Of a stretch of DNA of 64,000 bases, positions 41,165 through 51,106 are shown in pieces. The translations under genes and the position numbers were made by a program. The stretch comes from Chthoniobacter flavus (GTDB lineage: Bacteria > Verrucomicrobiota > Verrucomicrobiia > Chthoniobacterales > Chthoniobacteraceae): NCBI GenBank assembly GCA_945861435.1, contig CAMAUX010000005.1, positions 62,001 to 126,000 of the forward strand, given 5' to 3'. The stretch's first letter is position 1; each line of letters opens with the position of its first letter. A model generated the notes under the pieces. That model worked only from the letters and a program-made list of their open reading frames with translations. It searched no databases and was not told the origin of the DNA.

Positions 41165-42061
41165 TCAAAGCACTCCCACCCTCATCAACCACTGCCGGCA
41201 TTTCTCCGGCCAGACACCCACCTCCTTGTCGGACCGCAGGCCGTACCCATGACCGCCTGTGGCACAGAGGAAGAACTCGTTCGCAACCTGCGCTGCTTCC
41301 AACGCCGCGTGATACACTTTGCTCCCGGCCACCAAGGATCGATCATCCTCCGTGTGCACGATGAACGTCGGCGGCGTCCGGCCGCTGACAGGCAAATCCG
41401 CAGCCAGCTTTCCCGCCACCCGCGAGAGATACGCGGGGTAAATCAGAAGGGCAAAATCCGGCCGAAGCTTTTCCTCATCCACACCATCTAAACTCAAATA
41501 ACTGGCCTGGTCCGCATTGGTGCTCAACCGCGCGCACAGATGACCGCCGGCGGAAAAACCCATCACCCCCACACGGTCCGCGGCAATGTTCCATGCAGAA
41601 GCATTGTGACGGACCATCCGCACCGCGCGCTGCAAATCTTGGAACGCTCCGTCCTGATTCCCCGGCACCCGGTATTTGAGGACGATCCCGGTGATCCCAA
41701 TGGAGTTGAGCCACGCCACCACCTCGCTTCCCTCCTTGTTGTAAGCCAGAAGGTTGTAGCCGCCCCCCGGGCAGATGATCACCGCCGGGGTCGCCTTTCC
41801 AACTCCACGCGCCCTGAACACCGTGATCGTCGGCTCGCTGATATCCGTGATCCGCACCACGTTGTCGCCCCTCGCCGGCAGTTCCTTCTCCGAACCCGCC
41901 GCTACATGCCCCGGCATCTTACCGTCCTTCCACAGTGCGACGACCTCGGCGGCTGTTTCCCCCGCGCGACTTGGCATTCCCACACCAATCCACAAGACCG
42001 CGGCGAGGAAGCACACTAAAGCATTCACCTTCATCGTTTGAGTAAAGAGGCGCTGGTTCAT
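41165..42061 (-). CDS. Exported alpha/beta hydrolase (esterase-like)
   Basis: 298 residues, or 289 from ATG 42034, with a signal peptide (VNALVCFLAAVLWIGVGMP). The alpha/beta fold motifs are VIICPGGGYNLLAYNKEGSE (oxyanion region), the nucleophile elbow GVMGFSAGGHLCARL, an acid in FIVHTEDDRSLVAGS and a His in TGGHGYGLR. It resembles the BD-FAE/acetyl-esterase group that removes acetyl or feruloyl groups from polysaccharides. It follows the larger hydrolase gene by 28 bp and is probably in its operon. Confidence 0.85.
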   Translation of the reverse strand: MNQRLFTQTMKVNALVCFLAAVLWIGVGMPSRAGETAAEVVALWKDGKMPGHVAAGSEKELPARGDNVVRITDISEPTITVFRARGVGKATPAVIICPGGGYNLLAYNKEGSEVVAWLNSIGITGIVLKYRVPGNQDGAFQDLQRAVRMVRHNASAWNIAADRVGVMGFSAGGHLCARLSTNADQASYLSLDGVDEEKLRPDFALLIYPAYLSRVAGKLAADLPVSGRTPPTFIVHTEDDRSLVAGSKVYHAALEAAQVANEFFLCATGGHGYGLRSDKEVGVWPEKCRQWLMRVGVL

Positions 42062-42089
42062 TTCTCCGACTCGCAGGAACTGATCGGCA

Positions 42090-44180
42090 TCATTTCTTCC
42101 GATCCTGCTTCTCCTGTTCCAACGACTTCTTGATCGCGTCGTTGAACGCCTTCTCGTGCTCGGCCGAATCGACCCCACCTGCCTTCGCTCCCGCGCGCAC
42201 GTATTCGCCACCCTCCCAGCGCAGGTTCCGGATCTCCCGAGGCCCCTGCCAAGCCTTCCCGTCCAGCTTGAGCTTCTGCCCATCTTTGGCGACCGCGCCG
42301 CTCGGACTAATGCTCAGCTCGCAGGCCGACTGCCAGTTTGCCAGAGGCGCGGTGAATTTCGGATCCGTGGCCGCGAGTTCCTCCAGGCCCACGGACACCA
42401 CCTGCCAGTCGGGCGAGCCTTTCAAGGGCTTCAACACGGAGTAATCCACCGGAGGTTTGCCGGGAGCCACCGCTCCCCATTCGTTGCAGAGGAATGTCAC
42501 CACCAGCGCGTTGTCCGTTTGGCTGCGGATCTCGAACACCAGCCGCGCGCCGTCCGGGCCGCGCCATTTGGCATCCTTGATCTTGCGGGTGTAAGCGTTC
42601 CAAAGCGGTGGGTGGCCCCAGTTGATCTGGTACCAGTCGTGCCAGCCACGCGCGCCGTCATCGATAAGCCGCTCGGGTTTGTCCGTCGACTTGACGCCCG
42701 CCGCCTGCAATTGCGCCGCCCCCGCCGACAGCACCCGCGAGCTGAGTGCAAACGTCGCACTGCTTCCCGGTTCACTGCGATAGGGTTCCGGCGTGTCATA
42801 CACCACATTGGCATAAGCAAAGAGCGGCTCCCCCAGATCCATCACGGGACACGATCCCTCCCATTGCTTACCCACCCTCACCGCACCCGCATCGCGCCAA
42901 AACCGGGTCAATGCATGCGGGTCCACCGAGTAATAAATGTCCACGCGCCGGACCCGATCCGCCTCATCCGGCACAAGGCTGAGCCGGGGCACTCCGTCGC
43001 TCTGTTTGAGCAGGAGCCGAAGCTGCGGAGTTTGCGGCAGCTTGAGCGCTCCCTTGAGATGCTCCTCAAACCACAGGTGCTGCGTGATGACATGCTCCTC
43101 CGTGTGCCGATGGTTGAGGTGCGGCGCAATGCTCAGCCGGAGCCGCTCGTCGGCCACGTTCCGCCAGTTCCATGCCATGTTGTCGATGTGCGCGTGGAAG
43201 TCGTTCGTCGGCGACAACCAAAGCGTCGGGCACGTGATCAGCGGGATGTAGGCGTTGTCGGAAATACACGCCAGCTTGAGCGGATCCACTTTGCTCTTCA
43301 GCCCGCCGGGCAGATCCGCCTGGCTCTCCAAAAGATCCCCGGATCCGCCACAGGAGGGCACCGCAGCTTTGATCCGCTTGTCGATCCCCGCCAGATTCGT
43401 CGTCAGCTTTCCGCCCATCGAATGTCCCGTCGCACCGATCCGCGCCGGATCCACCTCCGGTTGCTGCTGCAAAAAGGTAATCGCCCGCCGGGCGGCGGTG
43501 AGAACCACAAACCAGTTGCTGTTGCGGGGCGATTCCACCGCATCCAGCGTGTACTCATTCGGCAGCAACGGCCCCGCGAAATGGTTGATTTTATCGCGCT
43601 GCGGCGGATGGGTGGCGTCGAGATTGCCCCAGTCTGTCTGCGGCCCTTCGTAAGTCACATTGCTCCGTCCAGAATTCATCCCGGTGCCGCCCCACTTCAA
43701 AGTCACATTGCTCCGTCCAAAATTCAGCCGGTTCCCGCCCCAGTTCAGCGACATCGCCGCATAACCGCGACGGGCCCATTGCATCACGGCGTCGCTGGAG
43801 GCCGACTGCCCGCCCCCGTGCATCTCCAGCACCGCAGGCAATTTGCTGCCCCCTTTCGGAAACGCATAAAACGCGGCTACCCGCGACGGCGCCCCCTTGA
43901 AAACACCGACCTGATACCGGACCAGCCGGCAGACCACACCGTCCGCCTCCCACTCCTTCAAAACCTCGCCCTCCATGGGCGTGGCCTTGTCGAACTCCTC
44001 AAAGCCCGCCCAAAGCTCGGTGACGGTTTTCGGAATGGTATCGGAGGTCGCGAATCCACCCGGCGCAGCGGCAACCGCAACACGCCCAAACAGCAACAAG
44101 ACAAAGGCAGCCGCCCTCCACAAAGGGACGATGGGACACAGATTGAGCGCTGTAAGAAGCCGGGATCGGTGGGGGTTCAT
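42090..44180 (-). CDS. Exported dienelactone-hydrolase/acetyl-xylan-esterase-like protein
   Basis: 696 residues with a signal peptide (AAAFVLLLFGRVAVAAA). The central hydrolase domain (~95-400) has AVLEMHGGGQSASSDA, the nucleophile in IGATGHSMGGKLTTNLA, LITCPTLWLSPTNDFH and the probable catalytic His in APHLNHRHTEEH. The C-terminal ~270 residues form a separate beta-rich domain, probably carbohydrate-binding. A 48-bp tandem duplication gives the doublet NFGRSNVTLKWGG / NSGRSNVTYEG near residue 150. The start ATG 44180 is set by the signal peptide; the upstream frame is spurious. A polysaccharide esterase role is inferred. Confidence 0.82.
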   Translation of the reverse strand: MNPHRSRLLTALNLCPIVPLWRAAAFVLLLFGRVAVAAAPGGFATSDTIPKTVTELWAGFEEFDKATPMEGEVLKEWEADGVVCRLVRYQVGVFKGAPSRVAAFYAFPKGGSKLPAVLEMHGGGQSASSDAVMQWARRGYAAMSLNWGGNRLNFGRSNVTLKWGGTGMNSGRSNVTYEGPQTDWGNLDATHPPQRDKINHFAGPLLPNEYTLDAVESPRNSNWFVVLTAARRAITFLQQQPEVDPARIGATGHSMGGKLTTNLAGIDKRIKAAVPSCGGSGDLLESQADLPGGLKSKVDPLKLACISDNAYIPLITCPTLWLSPTNDFHAHIDNMAWNWRNVADERLRLSIAPHLNHRHTEEHVITQHLWFEEHLKGALKLPQTPQLRLLLKQSDGVPRLSLVPDEADRVRRVDIYYSVDPHALTRFWRDAGAVRVGKQWEGSCPVMDLGEPLFAYANVVYDTPEPYRSEPGSSATFALSSRVLSAGAAQLQAAGVKSTDKPERLIDDGARGWHDWYQINWGHPPLWNAYTRKIKDAKWRGPDGARLVFEIRSQTDNALVVTFLCNEWGAVAPGKPPVDYSVLKPLKGSPDWQVVSVGLEELAATDPKFTAPLANWQSACELSISPSGAVAKDGQKLKLDGKAWQGPREIRNLRWEGGEYVRAGAKAGGVDSAEHEKAFNDAIKKSLEQEKQDRKK
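43654..43750. repeat. 48-bp tandem duplication inside the hydrolase gene
   Basis: Two adjacent copies of a 48-bp unit beginning GTCACATTGCTCCGTCCA, differing at several bases. The unit is 16 codons long, so the frame is kept. The insert falls between the oxyanion strand and the nucleophile elbow, a place where this family tolerates insertions. Confidence 0.85.
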
Positions 44181-44265
44181 ATGGAGTGACTTTTTGAAAC
44201 AGCTCAGACGCACGGTCCGACGGCACGGGCTCTTTGCATTTTCGCGCAGACGCGGAGAGCCCTTC

Positions 44266-46656
44266 TCACGGCCCCCACTGCGCAAGGATCTTCCCGTCCG
44301 GCCCCAGCAAACGCACCTGACCCGCCGCATCGCCCACCATCTGCACACGCCCATCCGCAGACGCTCCGGCCGCCGTCACAAACCTGTCGAACCCCGGCGT
44401 CTCTCCGCGCGCCTCGGCCCCCGCAAACAGGATCTTGCTCCCCTTCAACTCGCTGCTCCCGGTGTCCTGCAGGATGCGCACCGCCGGCATCGCGCTCGCC
44501 ACCAGCATGTCCGCGCTGCGCCCGAGGTAGCGCACGAAGTTCACCTCCTTCGTGAAATTCGAAAACGTCCCCACCACGTCCGAGCGCTCGACATCCCATG
44601 TCTTCACGGTGTTGTCGGCTCCCGCACTTGCCACACGCCGCCCATCCCCGCGCACGCTCACCGAAAGCACATGACTCGAGTGCGCCTCGAGATTCCGATA
44701 CATCTTGCCTGTCCCCACCTCCCAAAGCCGCACCGCTCGGTCCGCCGAGCCGCTCGCCAGCAGCCGCCCATCCGGGGTGACGTCCAGCGCCAGCACCGCA
44801 TCCCGGTGCGCTTTGGGAAAGTCACGCACCAGCGCTCCGCTCCCCGGATCCCACAACTTCAACTCCCCGCTCCGCGAAGGATCACCGCTGCCCGACGCCA
44901 GCCACTTTCCATTCGGCGAAAACACAAGGGCATTCACCCGGCCCGCGATCGGCGAGTCCACCTTCGACGCATCGCCGATGGTGCGCGCCAGATCCCAACG
45001 CGGGTGCAGATCCGTCGACGAAAGCGGCAACCCGGACGCAACCGCCCACGCACGCAGCGTGCCGTCCACATGCCGGCTCCAGACCGCCGTACCATCCCCG
45101 CTGAAAACCGCAGCCTCCGCGTCCGGCAGCGTACACGAGGAACTCGCGAGCGCCGCAGCCTTCTGCGCCTCCTCCGCTTTGCGCACAGACTCCCGCGCGC
45201 TCTCCAACGCCGCCGTCCGCTGCGCGCGCTCCTCGCGGCTCCGAGCCAGCACCTCCCGCGAGTTCGCCGTGTTGCGCTCCAGCGTCTTGCTGTTGGAAAG
45301 CGTCGTGGCCGCGGTCCCCACCGACTTGATCGTCTCCTCGTACTCCTTCTGCTTTGCAGCCCGCGCATCCTTCGCCGTCTTCACCCCAGCCGTGGCGGCC
45401 TTCTGCTGTTCATCGGCCTTCGCCAATGCCGCCTTCGCCACCGACTCGGATTCCGCTGCAGCTGCCTTCGCCTCGGGCGTGGCATTCTTCAACGCGAGCG
45501 CCGCAGCCTTCAAACTCTCATCGGCCGCAGCCTTGTCGCGACCCGCTTTCTCAAGAGCGACCACAGCGGCAGCTTCCGCTTCTTCACTCGACTCGCGCGC
45601 CATCATCACCTGGCCGCGCTTGGACTCCGCATCGGCCAGCGCCTTCTCATGTTCCGCGCGCTTCGGCTCCACTGCGGCCAGCTCCTTTTCCGACTTTTCC
45701 AGATCCGCGGATACCTTCGTGATCCGCTCCTCCACCGTCTTGATTTCCGCTTCAAGAAACGCCACTTCAAACCGAACACCGGCCAGCCCCAGCTCCGCCT
45801 CCGCGAGCGCATTCAACAAACCACGGTCGGCGCTCAGCTTCGCCACCTCCGATCCGCCCGCAGCCTTCACAATACGGATCGGTTTGCCCGGGGTCAGCTC
45901 CGCCTTCCACGCACCGTCCGCACTCGCCACCAACACCGGCTCCGCTCCACCACCGGTGGTTCCCGCCGACACCGTCGATGCCCCACCACCCGCTCCGGCA
46001 CCGGCACCGGGAAGCGCAGGCAATGACGTCGTCTTCTTCCTCCAAACCTTGATCTCCCCACGGCTCCCGGATGCCAGCAACCCCGCATCCGTACTGAAAG
46101 CCAGCGCCCCCACAATGTCCGGATGCGCCGCAAAACGCGCCACCTCCTGCCGCAAAACCAAATCGTAAACCGCCACCATGCTGCCACGCGCGGCCGCCCC
46201 AAATTGTCCGTCCGCAGAAACCGCCACCGCGCTGACCGCCTGCACACCCGCCGGCATCGGCTTCCAAACCACCGGCTGACGCGGCTTCGGATTTCCCGAG
46301 GCACCCTCGTCGATCCAGCGCCGGAGGATCTCGAGCTCGTTCGAATTGAGCGCGGGCGCCTTTGCCTTGTTGGCTTCCGGCGGCATGTACGGCTTCTTCT
46401 CACGCGCCGCTGTCTGGTACAGCAGGCTTTCCGCGCCGTGATTCAACTTCAGCGCTGCACCTGACTCGCCCCCGTCCAGCATCGCCTTGGGATTCTCAAG
46501 GATGAGTCCGCCCTCGGACTTCGTCGCGTTGTGACAGGGCAGACAGCTGCGTTCCAGCAGCGGCTGGATGTCGGTCGCAAACGACAGGGGTGCCGCCTCA
46601 AGCGAAGGCCGCGCAAACAACGCAGCCGCCATCCACGCCCCACCCATCCACCGCAT
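44266..46656 (-). CDS. Exported c-type-cytochrome-domain/WD40 protein (PVC type)
   Basis: 796 residues from ATG 46656; GTG 46674, overlapping the previous stop, is possible. After a signal peptide comes a planctomycete-type cytochrome c domain with the haem motif CLPCHN (~residue 34) and distal KKPYMPPEANKAKAP. WD40 blades follow at ~120-200 (VSAVAVSADGQFGAAARG, VGALAFSTDAGLLASGSRGE). A coiled coil at ~290-510 is rich in Ala/Lys/Glu. More blades lie at ~530-790 (VNALVFSPNGKWLASGSGDP, VLALDVTPDGRLLASGSADR, VLSVSVRGDGRRVASAGADN). Such proteins are nearly confined to Planctomycetota and Verrucomicrobiota and accompany DUF1549/DUF1553 proteins, as here. Function is unknown. Confidence 0.88.
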   Translation of the reverse strand: MRWMGGAWMAAALFARPSLEAAPLSFATDIQPLLERSCLPCHNATKSEGGLILENPKAMLDGGESGAALKLNHGAESLLYQTAAREKKPYMPPEANKAKAPALNSNELEILRRWIDEGASGNPKPRQPVVWKPMPAGVQAVSAVAVSADGQFGAAARGSMVAVYDLVLRQEVARFAAHPDIVGALAFSTDAGLLASGSRGEIKVWRKKTTSLPALPGAGAGAGGGASTVSAGTTGGGAEPVLVASADGAWKAELTPGKPIRIVKAAGGSEVAKLSADRGLLNALAEAELGLAGVRFEVAFLEAEIKTVEERITKVSADLEKSEKELAAVEPKRAEHEKALADAESKRGQVMMARESSEEAEAAAVVALEKAGRDKAAADESLKAAALALKNATPEAKAAAAESESVAKAALAKADEQQKAATAGVKTAKDARAAKQKEYEETIKSVGTAATTLSNSKTLERNTANSREVLARSREERAQRTAALESARESVRKAEEAQKAAALASSSCTLPDAEAAVFSGDGTAVWSRHVDGTLRAWAVASGLPLSSTDLHPRWDLARTIGDASKVDSPIAGRVNALVFSPNGKWLASGSGDPSRSGELKLWDPGSGALVRDFPKAHRDAVLALDVTPDGRLLASGSADRAVRLWEVGTGKMYRNLEAHSSHVLSVSVRGDGRRVASAGADNTVKTWDVERSDVVGTFSNFTKEVNFVRYLGRSADMLVASAMPAVRILQDTGSSELKGSKILFAGAEARGETPGFDRFVTAAGASADGRVQMVGDAAGQVRLLGPDGKILAQWGP

Positions 46657-46670
46657 CGAAAACCCGGAGA

Positions 46671-48632
46671 TCACTTCTTCACCGCCTCCTTCAACCGCAG
46701 CACCACCGGATTCGAGCACAGCACGAGCGGCACATCCGCAGGCTTCCCCTTCACCTCGCGCTTCACCTTCTCCTCTCCGCGGAACCACACCGTGTAACTC
46801 CCCGGCCCAAGCTTCAACGGCGCAAGGTCCAGCTCGTATTCCCCGCCCTCCGCGCTCACCGGCACCTCGAACTCCTTCGCCTTGTCGAGCCCGTCAAAAC
46901 CCTGCGGCTTCACCTTCACTGCAGCGCCTCCCTCCCCACTGCGCTCCAGCTTCAACCCAATCCGGACCTTGTCTGCGACCGTAGCCTCCACCTCGGTCGT
47001 CCGAGCCTTCAAGACCACGGGGAAACTCGCATCCGCCACCACCGCCACCGCCGTCTCCGCACAAAAACGCGACCGCGCAGGCTCCACAAACTCGCTCCCT
47101 GTGCTTTCCCAAAGCGGCGTGGAGGGATGCGCCTCGTGCCGCACATCTGTCTCCCCGATCCGCCCCTCGCCGTGCACGCGCACCGCACCACACCACGGCG
47201 CCGCATCCGCAGCAGCACGCAGCAGCAGCGTCCCCTCCGATTGCCGCGCACCGATCAGACACTCCTCAGCCGTCACTCCGGCCGGAAGCCCCTCCGCGCG
47301 CAACCGGATCTCGCCCTGGAACCCGTCGCGCCGCACCGCCATCACCCGCAAAGGCAGCACCTGCCCCGGCCGGAGGTTGACCCCACGCACAGCGACCGCA
47401 GGACCAGTGAACGTCTTGAATGCCTTGTTCACCACGGGCGGCAGCGGCGCGCACACCAATGCAAAGTCCGGCGCCGCCTTCCGCACCGACAGCACATAAC
47501 GCCCGCCCGAATCCGCATCCCCATGGTGGTGCAAGTCTCGAATCGCAATCCTGAAACTCCCATCCGCCTTCGGCTCGAACAGCCCGACGGGATCGAAATG
47601 CTGCCCGTCAAAATCCGGATCGCCCGGAAACCATGGCGCAGGCTTGATCTCCACCACATCGGTGAACACCTCGCCGCCCTCCTTGGTCTGAGAACTGCGC
47701 TCGATCACCACCCGCGGAAGGGTCGGCTGCCCAAACCGGTTCGACACGCATTCCACCCACCAAGCCTCGCCCTTCTTGGCTTCAAACCGGAACGCATCCA
47801 CATCGCGCGCCGGGAAAAAACGGCCCTCCACCTCGAACGGCGCCGTGAGCCTCGCCGCATGCTCGAGATCATTCGGCTCGCCCTCCTTCACGACATCCCC
47901 CGCGCCCTTCCACAACACCAGCGGTGACTCCGCAGCCACCAAAGGCAGATCCGAAGGCCCGCCCACATGCAGGCGGTAGAAATGCTCCACCCCGCCGTTC
48001 CCAATGAAATCGCGCACCGCCACAAACAAGGGCTGATCGGCTTTCGCGGTCCATTCCAGCGACCTGCCGCGGGTGCGGACCAATTCATGCCCCGCGCTGT
48101 CGGCAAGCACCAGGAGCGGATCCATGCGCGAGTCCAGTTCAGCGGCGTGGCATTCAATCCGCAGCACACGCCCCGCAACCACCGGCACCTTGAACCAACT
48201 CGTTTGCTGCTTGATCGCCGCACCGCGCACCACACAGGGCGGCTGGAGCTCCTGCGCCTCCGCACGCGACCCCGCCTTCGCCGATGCCTCCACCTCCGGC
48301 AGCTTCCCCACCTCGAACCGGCGCGGATTTGTCACCCCATGGATCCCGAGCACACGCACATCGTGCAGACCCGCGGGCACTCCGGCGGCAACCGTGACAG
48401 TGAACTTCTTCGGATCCTTCTCGTCACGCACCGCGGTGATTTCAGGATGCGAGAACCGCAGCGCTGGTTCCTCGAGATCCACTCCGGCCACCGTCAGCGT
48501 CACACTCTCCCCTGCACGCCCACCCGGGGACGACAGGGAGGTGAGACGCGGCTCGGGAAACTGCGCCAGCACAGCCCCGCCCCACAGGAGCACAAGCGCC
48601 GCACCCAACAAGACTCGGGGATTCGCCATCAT
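46671..48632 (-). CDS. Exported protein with PPC-like domains (PVC type)
   Basis: 653 residues with a signal peptide (VLLGAALVLLWGGAVLAQ). The mature protein starts with an IPT/Ig-like domain (LTSLSSPGGRAGESVTLTVA). Two beta-rich pre-peptidase C-terminal-like regions follow (WFKVPVVAGRVLRIECHAAE, LDSRMDPLLVLADSAGHELV, later FEVEGRFFPARDVDAFRFEA). The C-terminal part is a further set of Ig-like strands. This type is regularly found between a DUF1549/DUF1553 gene and a cytochrome/WD40 gene. It lies 9 bp after the former and 14 bp before the latter, a single operon. Confidence 0.82.
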   Translation of the reverse strand: MMANPRVLLGAALVLLWGGAVLAQFPEPRLTSLSSPGGRAGESVTLTVAGVDLEEPALRFSHPEITAVRDEKDPKKFTVTVAAGVPAGLHDVRVLGIHGVTNPRRFEVGKLPEVEASAKAGSRAEAQELQPPCVVRGAAIKQQTSWFKVPVVAGRVLRIECHAAELDSRMDPLLVLADSAGHELVRTRGRSLEWTAKADQPLFVAVRDFIGNGGVEHFYRLHVGGPSDLPLVAAESPLVLWKGAGDVVKEGEPNDLEHAARLTAPFEVEGRFFPARDVDAFRFEAKKGEAWWVECVSNRFGQPTLPRVVIERSSQTKEGGEVFTDVVEIKPAPWFPGDPDFDGQHFDPVGLFEPKADGSFRIAIRDLHHHGDADSGGRYVLSVRKAAPDFALVCAPLPPVVNKAFKTFTGPAVAVRGVNLRPGQVLPLRVMAVRRDGFQGEIRLRAEGLPAGVTAEECLIGARQSEGTLLLRAAADAAPWCGAVRVHGEGRIGETDVRHEAHPSTPLWESTGSEFVEPARSRFCAETAVAVVADASFPVVLKARTTEVEATVADKVRIGLKLERSGEGGAAVKVKPQGFDGLDKAKEFEVPVSAEGGEYELDLAPLKLGPGSYTVWFRGEEKVKREVKGKPADVPLVLCSNPVVLRLKEAVKK

Positions 48633-48641
48633 CCGCAGCGG

Positions 48642-50897
48642 TCAGTGATTCACCAGAAACTCACCGCTGCTCACCACCGCCCACACCAGATCCTCCCACG
48701 CACGCTGCAGGGTGGCCGCGGGAACCCGAGCGGATGCGGCTGCAGCCTTGGCAAGATGCGCGCGCGCAATCCGCACTTCCTGCTCCGTGGGCTTGCGTGC
48801 AAAGGCGCCAAGATACAGCTCCTCAAGCTTGTCCGCATCCGAACGCTGGGCGTCCTTTGCAAACCGGCTCGCGGTGCCAGAGGGATTCGCCAGCTTGCCC
48901 TGGACTTGGTCCGACGTCGCAAGCAGCAGGCTCTGACCAAGGCTCGCATTTCCCTGACGCTCGCACGTGCAGGCCGTCGACGAATCCGGCCGACCGAACT
49001 CCCGCAGAATCCCGCCCGTGTTGTAAGAGTTGTCCGGCAGCTGCACCGCGCGCGTGCCGGCGGGTTGGTTGGCCCAGTTGTCCGTCGTGCCAGCCACCGC
49101 ATTCACCGCGTCCAACAACTGCTCCGCCGAAAGACGGCGCGCGTAGAACCGTGAGAAATACTGCGTGTCCGGCCCGTTGTGCGCGTTCGGCGCGGAATCC
49201 ATCTGGAACGTGCTGGAGTTCACCAGCACACGCACAAGGTGCTTGAGGTCGAACCCGCTCCGCACAAATTCCGCGGCGAGTTGCTCGAGCAACTCAGGAT
49301 GCGAAGGCGGGTTCGTGTCCCGCATGTCGTCCTCGGGATCCACCAGCCCGCGGTTGAACAGAATCTTCCAGTACCGGTTCACGAGCGCCTTCGCAAAGAA
49401 GGGATTCTTCGGGTCGGCCATCCAGTCCGCCAGCGCCTCGCGCGCATCGTCATCCGCGGTCAATGCAGGGGCTGTCGCTCCGATGGCCGCAGGCTTGAGC
49501 TTTTCCCCGGTCTTCTTGTGCACCGCCTCCGGAGCCATGCGCTTGAGCGATACCGTGAACTCCGCCATGCGACTCGGCGAAGCGGTCCGGTCCACCTGCG
49601 AAAAGAACGCACCCAGCGCATAATAGTCCCGCTGACTCCACTGCTCGTAAGGATGATGATGACACTGCGCGCACTGGATTCGCACTCCAAGGAACAGCTG
49701 CGCAGAGTCCTCCGTCTGCATGATCTGGCTGTGCACCTGCCGGTACCATGTCACCGGCGGCGCCTCCGCCGATCCACCAGTCGCCGTCAGCACCTCGCGC
49801 ACGATCCGGTCGTACGGCTTGTTCCGGTACAAACTCTCGCGCAGCCATCCATGAAAGGCGAAGTTGCCCCGCATGTGCGATGGATCGCGCGTCCCGTCCA
49901 AGTCCCCGCGCCGGTTCCGCAGCAGCGTGCTCCAGTAATTGGCAAACGTGTCCGCGTATTCCCCACTCTCCAAAAGCATGTCGATCCACGCCGCGCGCTT
50001 GTTCGGATCTGCATCCGCAAGAAACCGGCGCACCTCCTCCACATGGGGCAACCGTCCCGCGAGCACGAGCGTGGTGCGCCGCAAAAACGTCGGATCATCA
50101 CACAGACCCGAAGGCGGAACCCCCACCTCCCGCAGGCGCGCAAAGATCGCCCGGTCGATGAAACTGCGTTCCGGAGGCAGCGCACCCACTGGCGCACCCA
50201 GAGGCAAGGTGGCGCGGAACACCGACACCTTGTCCTGATAACGCGCCATCACCGCAACGGTGCCCGGCAGGGTCCCCATCGTCACGGATCCTGAATGCTC
50301 GTCGATCACCGCCATGCCCTTCGTGTTGGGCTCCAGCGTGGCGAGATGCGTCACATCGCGCGTCTCCCCGTCGGAAAACCGCGCCCGCACCGACAGCTTC
50401 TGCGTCTCGCCCGCCTTCATCAGCCGCGTCGCAGGCTCGATCGTGATCCCCGTGAGACGCGGCCGCTTCGCATCTGCAAAGTCATCCGCCAATCCCTCCG
50501 CGATCCAGCGCCGGAGTGTCTCGTAAGCCGGTGTGCCGGGCTCCAATCGTTTCCCGCCCCCATGCGGAACGATCGCCGCGCCCTTGGTCAGCAACAGGCT
50601 TTCATCAGGTGCCGCGGGCGACACCCGGCGTCCGCGCTGCTCCAGCACAAGGCGCTCGTAGTCCTCATCCGGCTCGAAGCCGAAGAGCGAGAGCTTGAAG
50701 TTGTTTTGTCCGGCGGACTTTCCGTGGCATGTGCCGCCGTTGCACCCCTGCTTCGTCAGCACAGGCACCACCTCGTTCACAAAACTCACGGGCTTCTCAA
50801 CCGCACAAACCTGCGCCGCCGCCAAAAGCAGCGGACAGAGGCCTGCGACCCATCCGTGAAAAATCGATCGCGCGGAGCGCTTGGGGGTGGTGCTCAT
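48642..50897 (-). CDS. DUF1549/DUF1553 cytochrome-domain protein (PVC type)
   Basis: 751 residues. After a signal peptide (GLCPLLLAAAQVCAVE) comes the PSCyt1-like motif GCNGGTCHGKSAGQNNFKLS, then a BIG2-type Ig domain (~150-240). DUF1549 (~245-430) has SFIDRAIFARLREVGVPPSG and RIQCAQCHHHPYEQWSQRDY with a second CxxCH. DUF1553 (~470-740) has ADWMADPKNPFFAKALVNRY and YARRLSAEQLLDAVNAV. ATG 50897 is chosen for the signal peptide. The family is abundant in PVC bacteria; a role in redox-linked polysaccharide breakdown has been proposed, without firm proof. Confidence 0.93.
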   Translation of the reverse strand: MSTTPKRSARSIFHGWVAGLCPLLLAAAQVCAVEKPVSFVNEVVPVLTKQGCNGGTCHGKSAGQNNFKLSLFGFEPDEDYERLVLEQRGRRVSPAAPDESLLLTKGAAIVPHGGGKRLEPGTPAYETLRRWIAEGLADDFADAKRPRLTGITIEPATRLMKAGETQKLSVRARFSDGETRDVTHLATLEPNTKGMAVIDEHSGSVTMGTLPGTVAVMARYQDKVSVFRATLPLGAPVGALPPERSFIDRAIFARLREVGVPPSGLCDDPTFLRRTTLVLAGRLPHVEEVRRFLADADPNKRAAWIDMLLESGEYADTFANYWSTLLRNRRGDLDGTRDPSHMRGNFAFHGWLRESLYRNKPYDRIVREVLTATGGSAEAPPVTWYRQVHSQIMQTEDSAQLFLGVRIQCAQCHHHPYEQWSQRDYYALGAFFSQVDRTASPSRMAEFTVSLKRMAPEAVHKKTGEKLKPAAIGATAPALTADDDAREALADWMADPKNPFFAKALVNRYWKILFNRGLVDPEDDMRDTNPPSHPELLEQLAAEFVRSGFDLKHLVRVLVNSSTFQMDSAPNAHNGPDTQYFSRFYARRLSAEQLLDAVNAVAGTTDNWANQPAGTRAVQLPDNSYNTGGILREFGRPDSSTACTCERQGNASLGQSLLLATSDQVQGKLANPSGTASRFAKDAQRSDADKLEELYLGAFARKPTEQEVRIARAHLAKAAAASARVPAATLQRAWEDLVWAVVSSGEFLVNH

Positions 50898-51106
50898 CGA
50901 AGAGGAACAGACAGGTTGCGTATTGAGAAGACACCCCAGACGCAAGTCTCTTAGGCCTTTGGTTCGCCTCTGCCACCCATCGACCCCGCACGATCACCGA
51001 GCCTCACCTCAACAAGACCCCCACCCGGACCCAATGGCTCCACGCACAAGAGCCCACGGAATGGTCTCCGATGGAGATTTTGCCTGAGCTTGCAGGCGTT
51101 CCCAAT

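Noticed and set aside
42156-44189. A 677-codon plus-strand frame opposite the large hydrolase gene
   Set aside because: Arg/His/Pro-rich shadow with no domain; the minus strand has GHSMGGK and a signal peptide.
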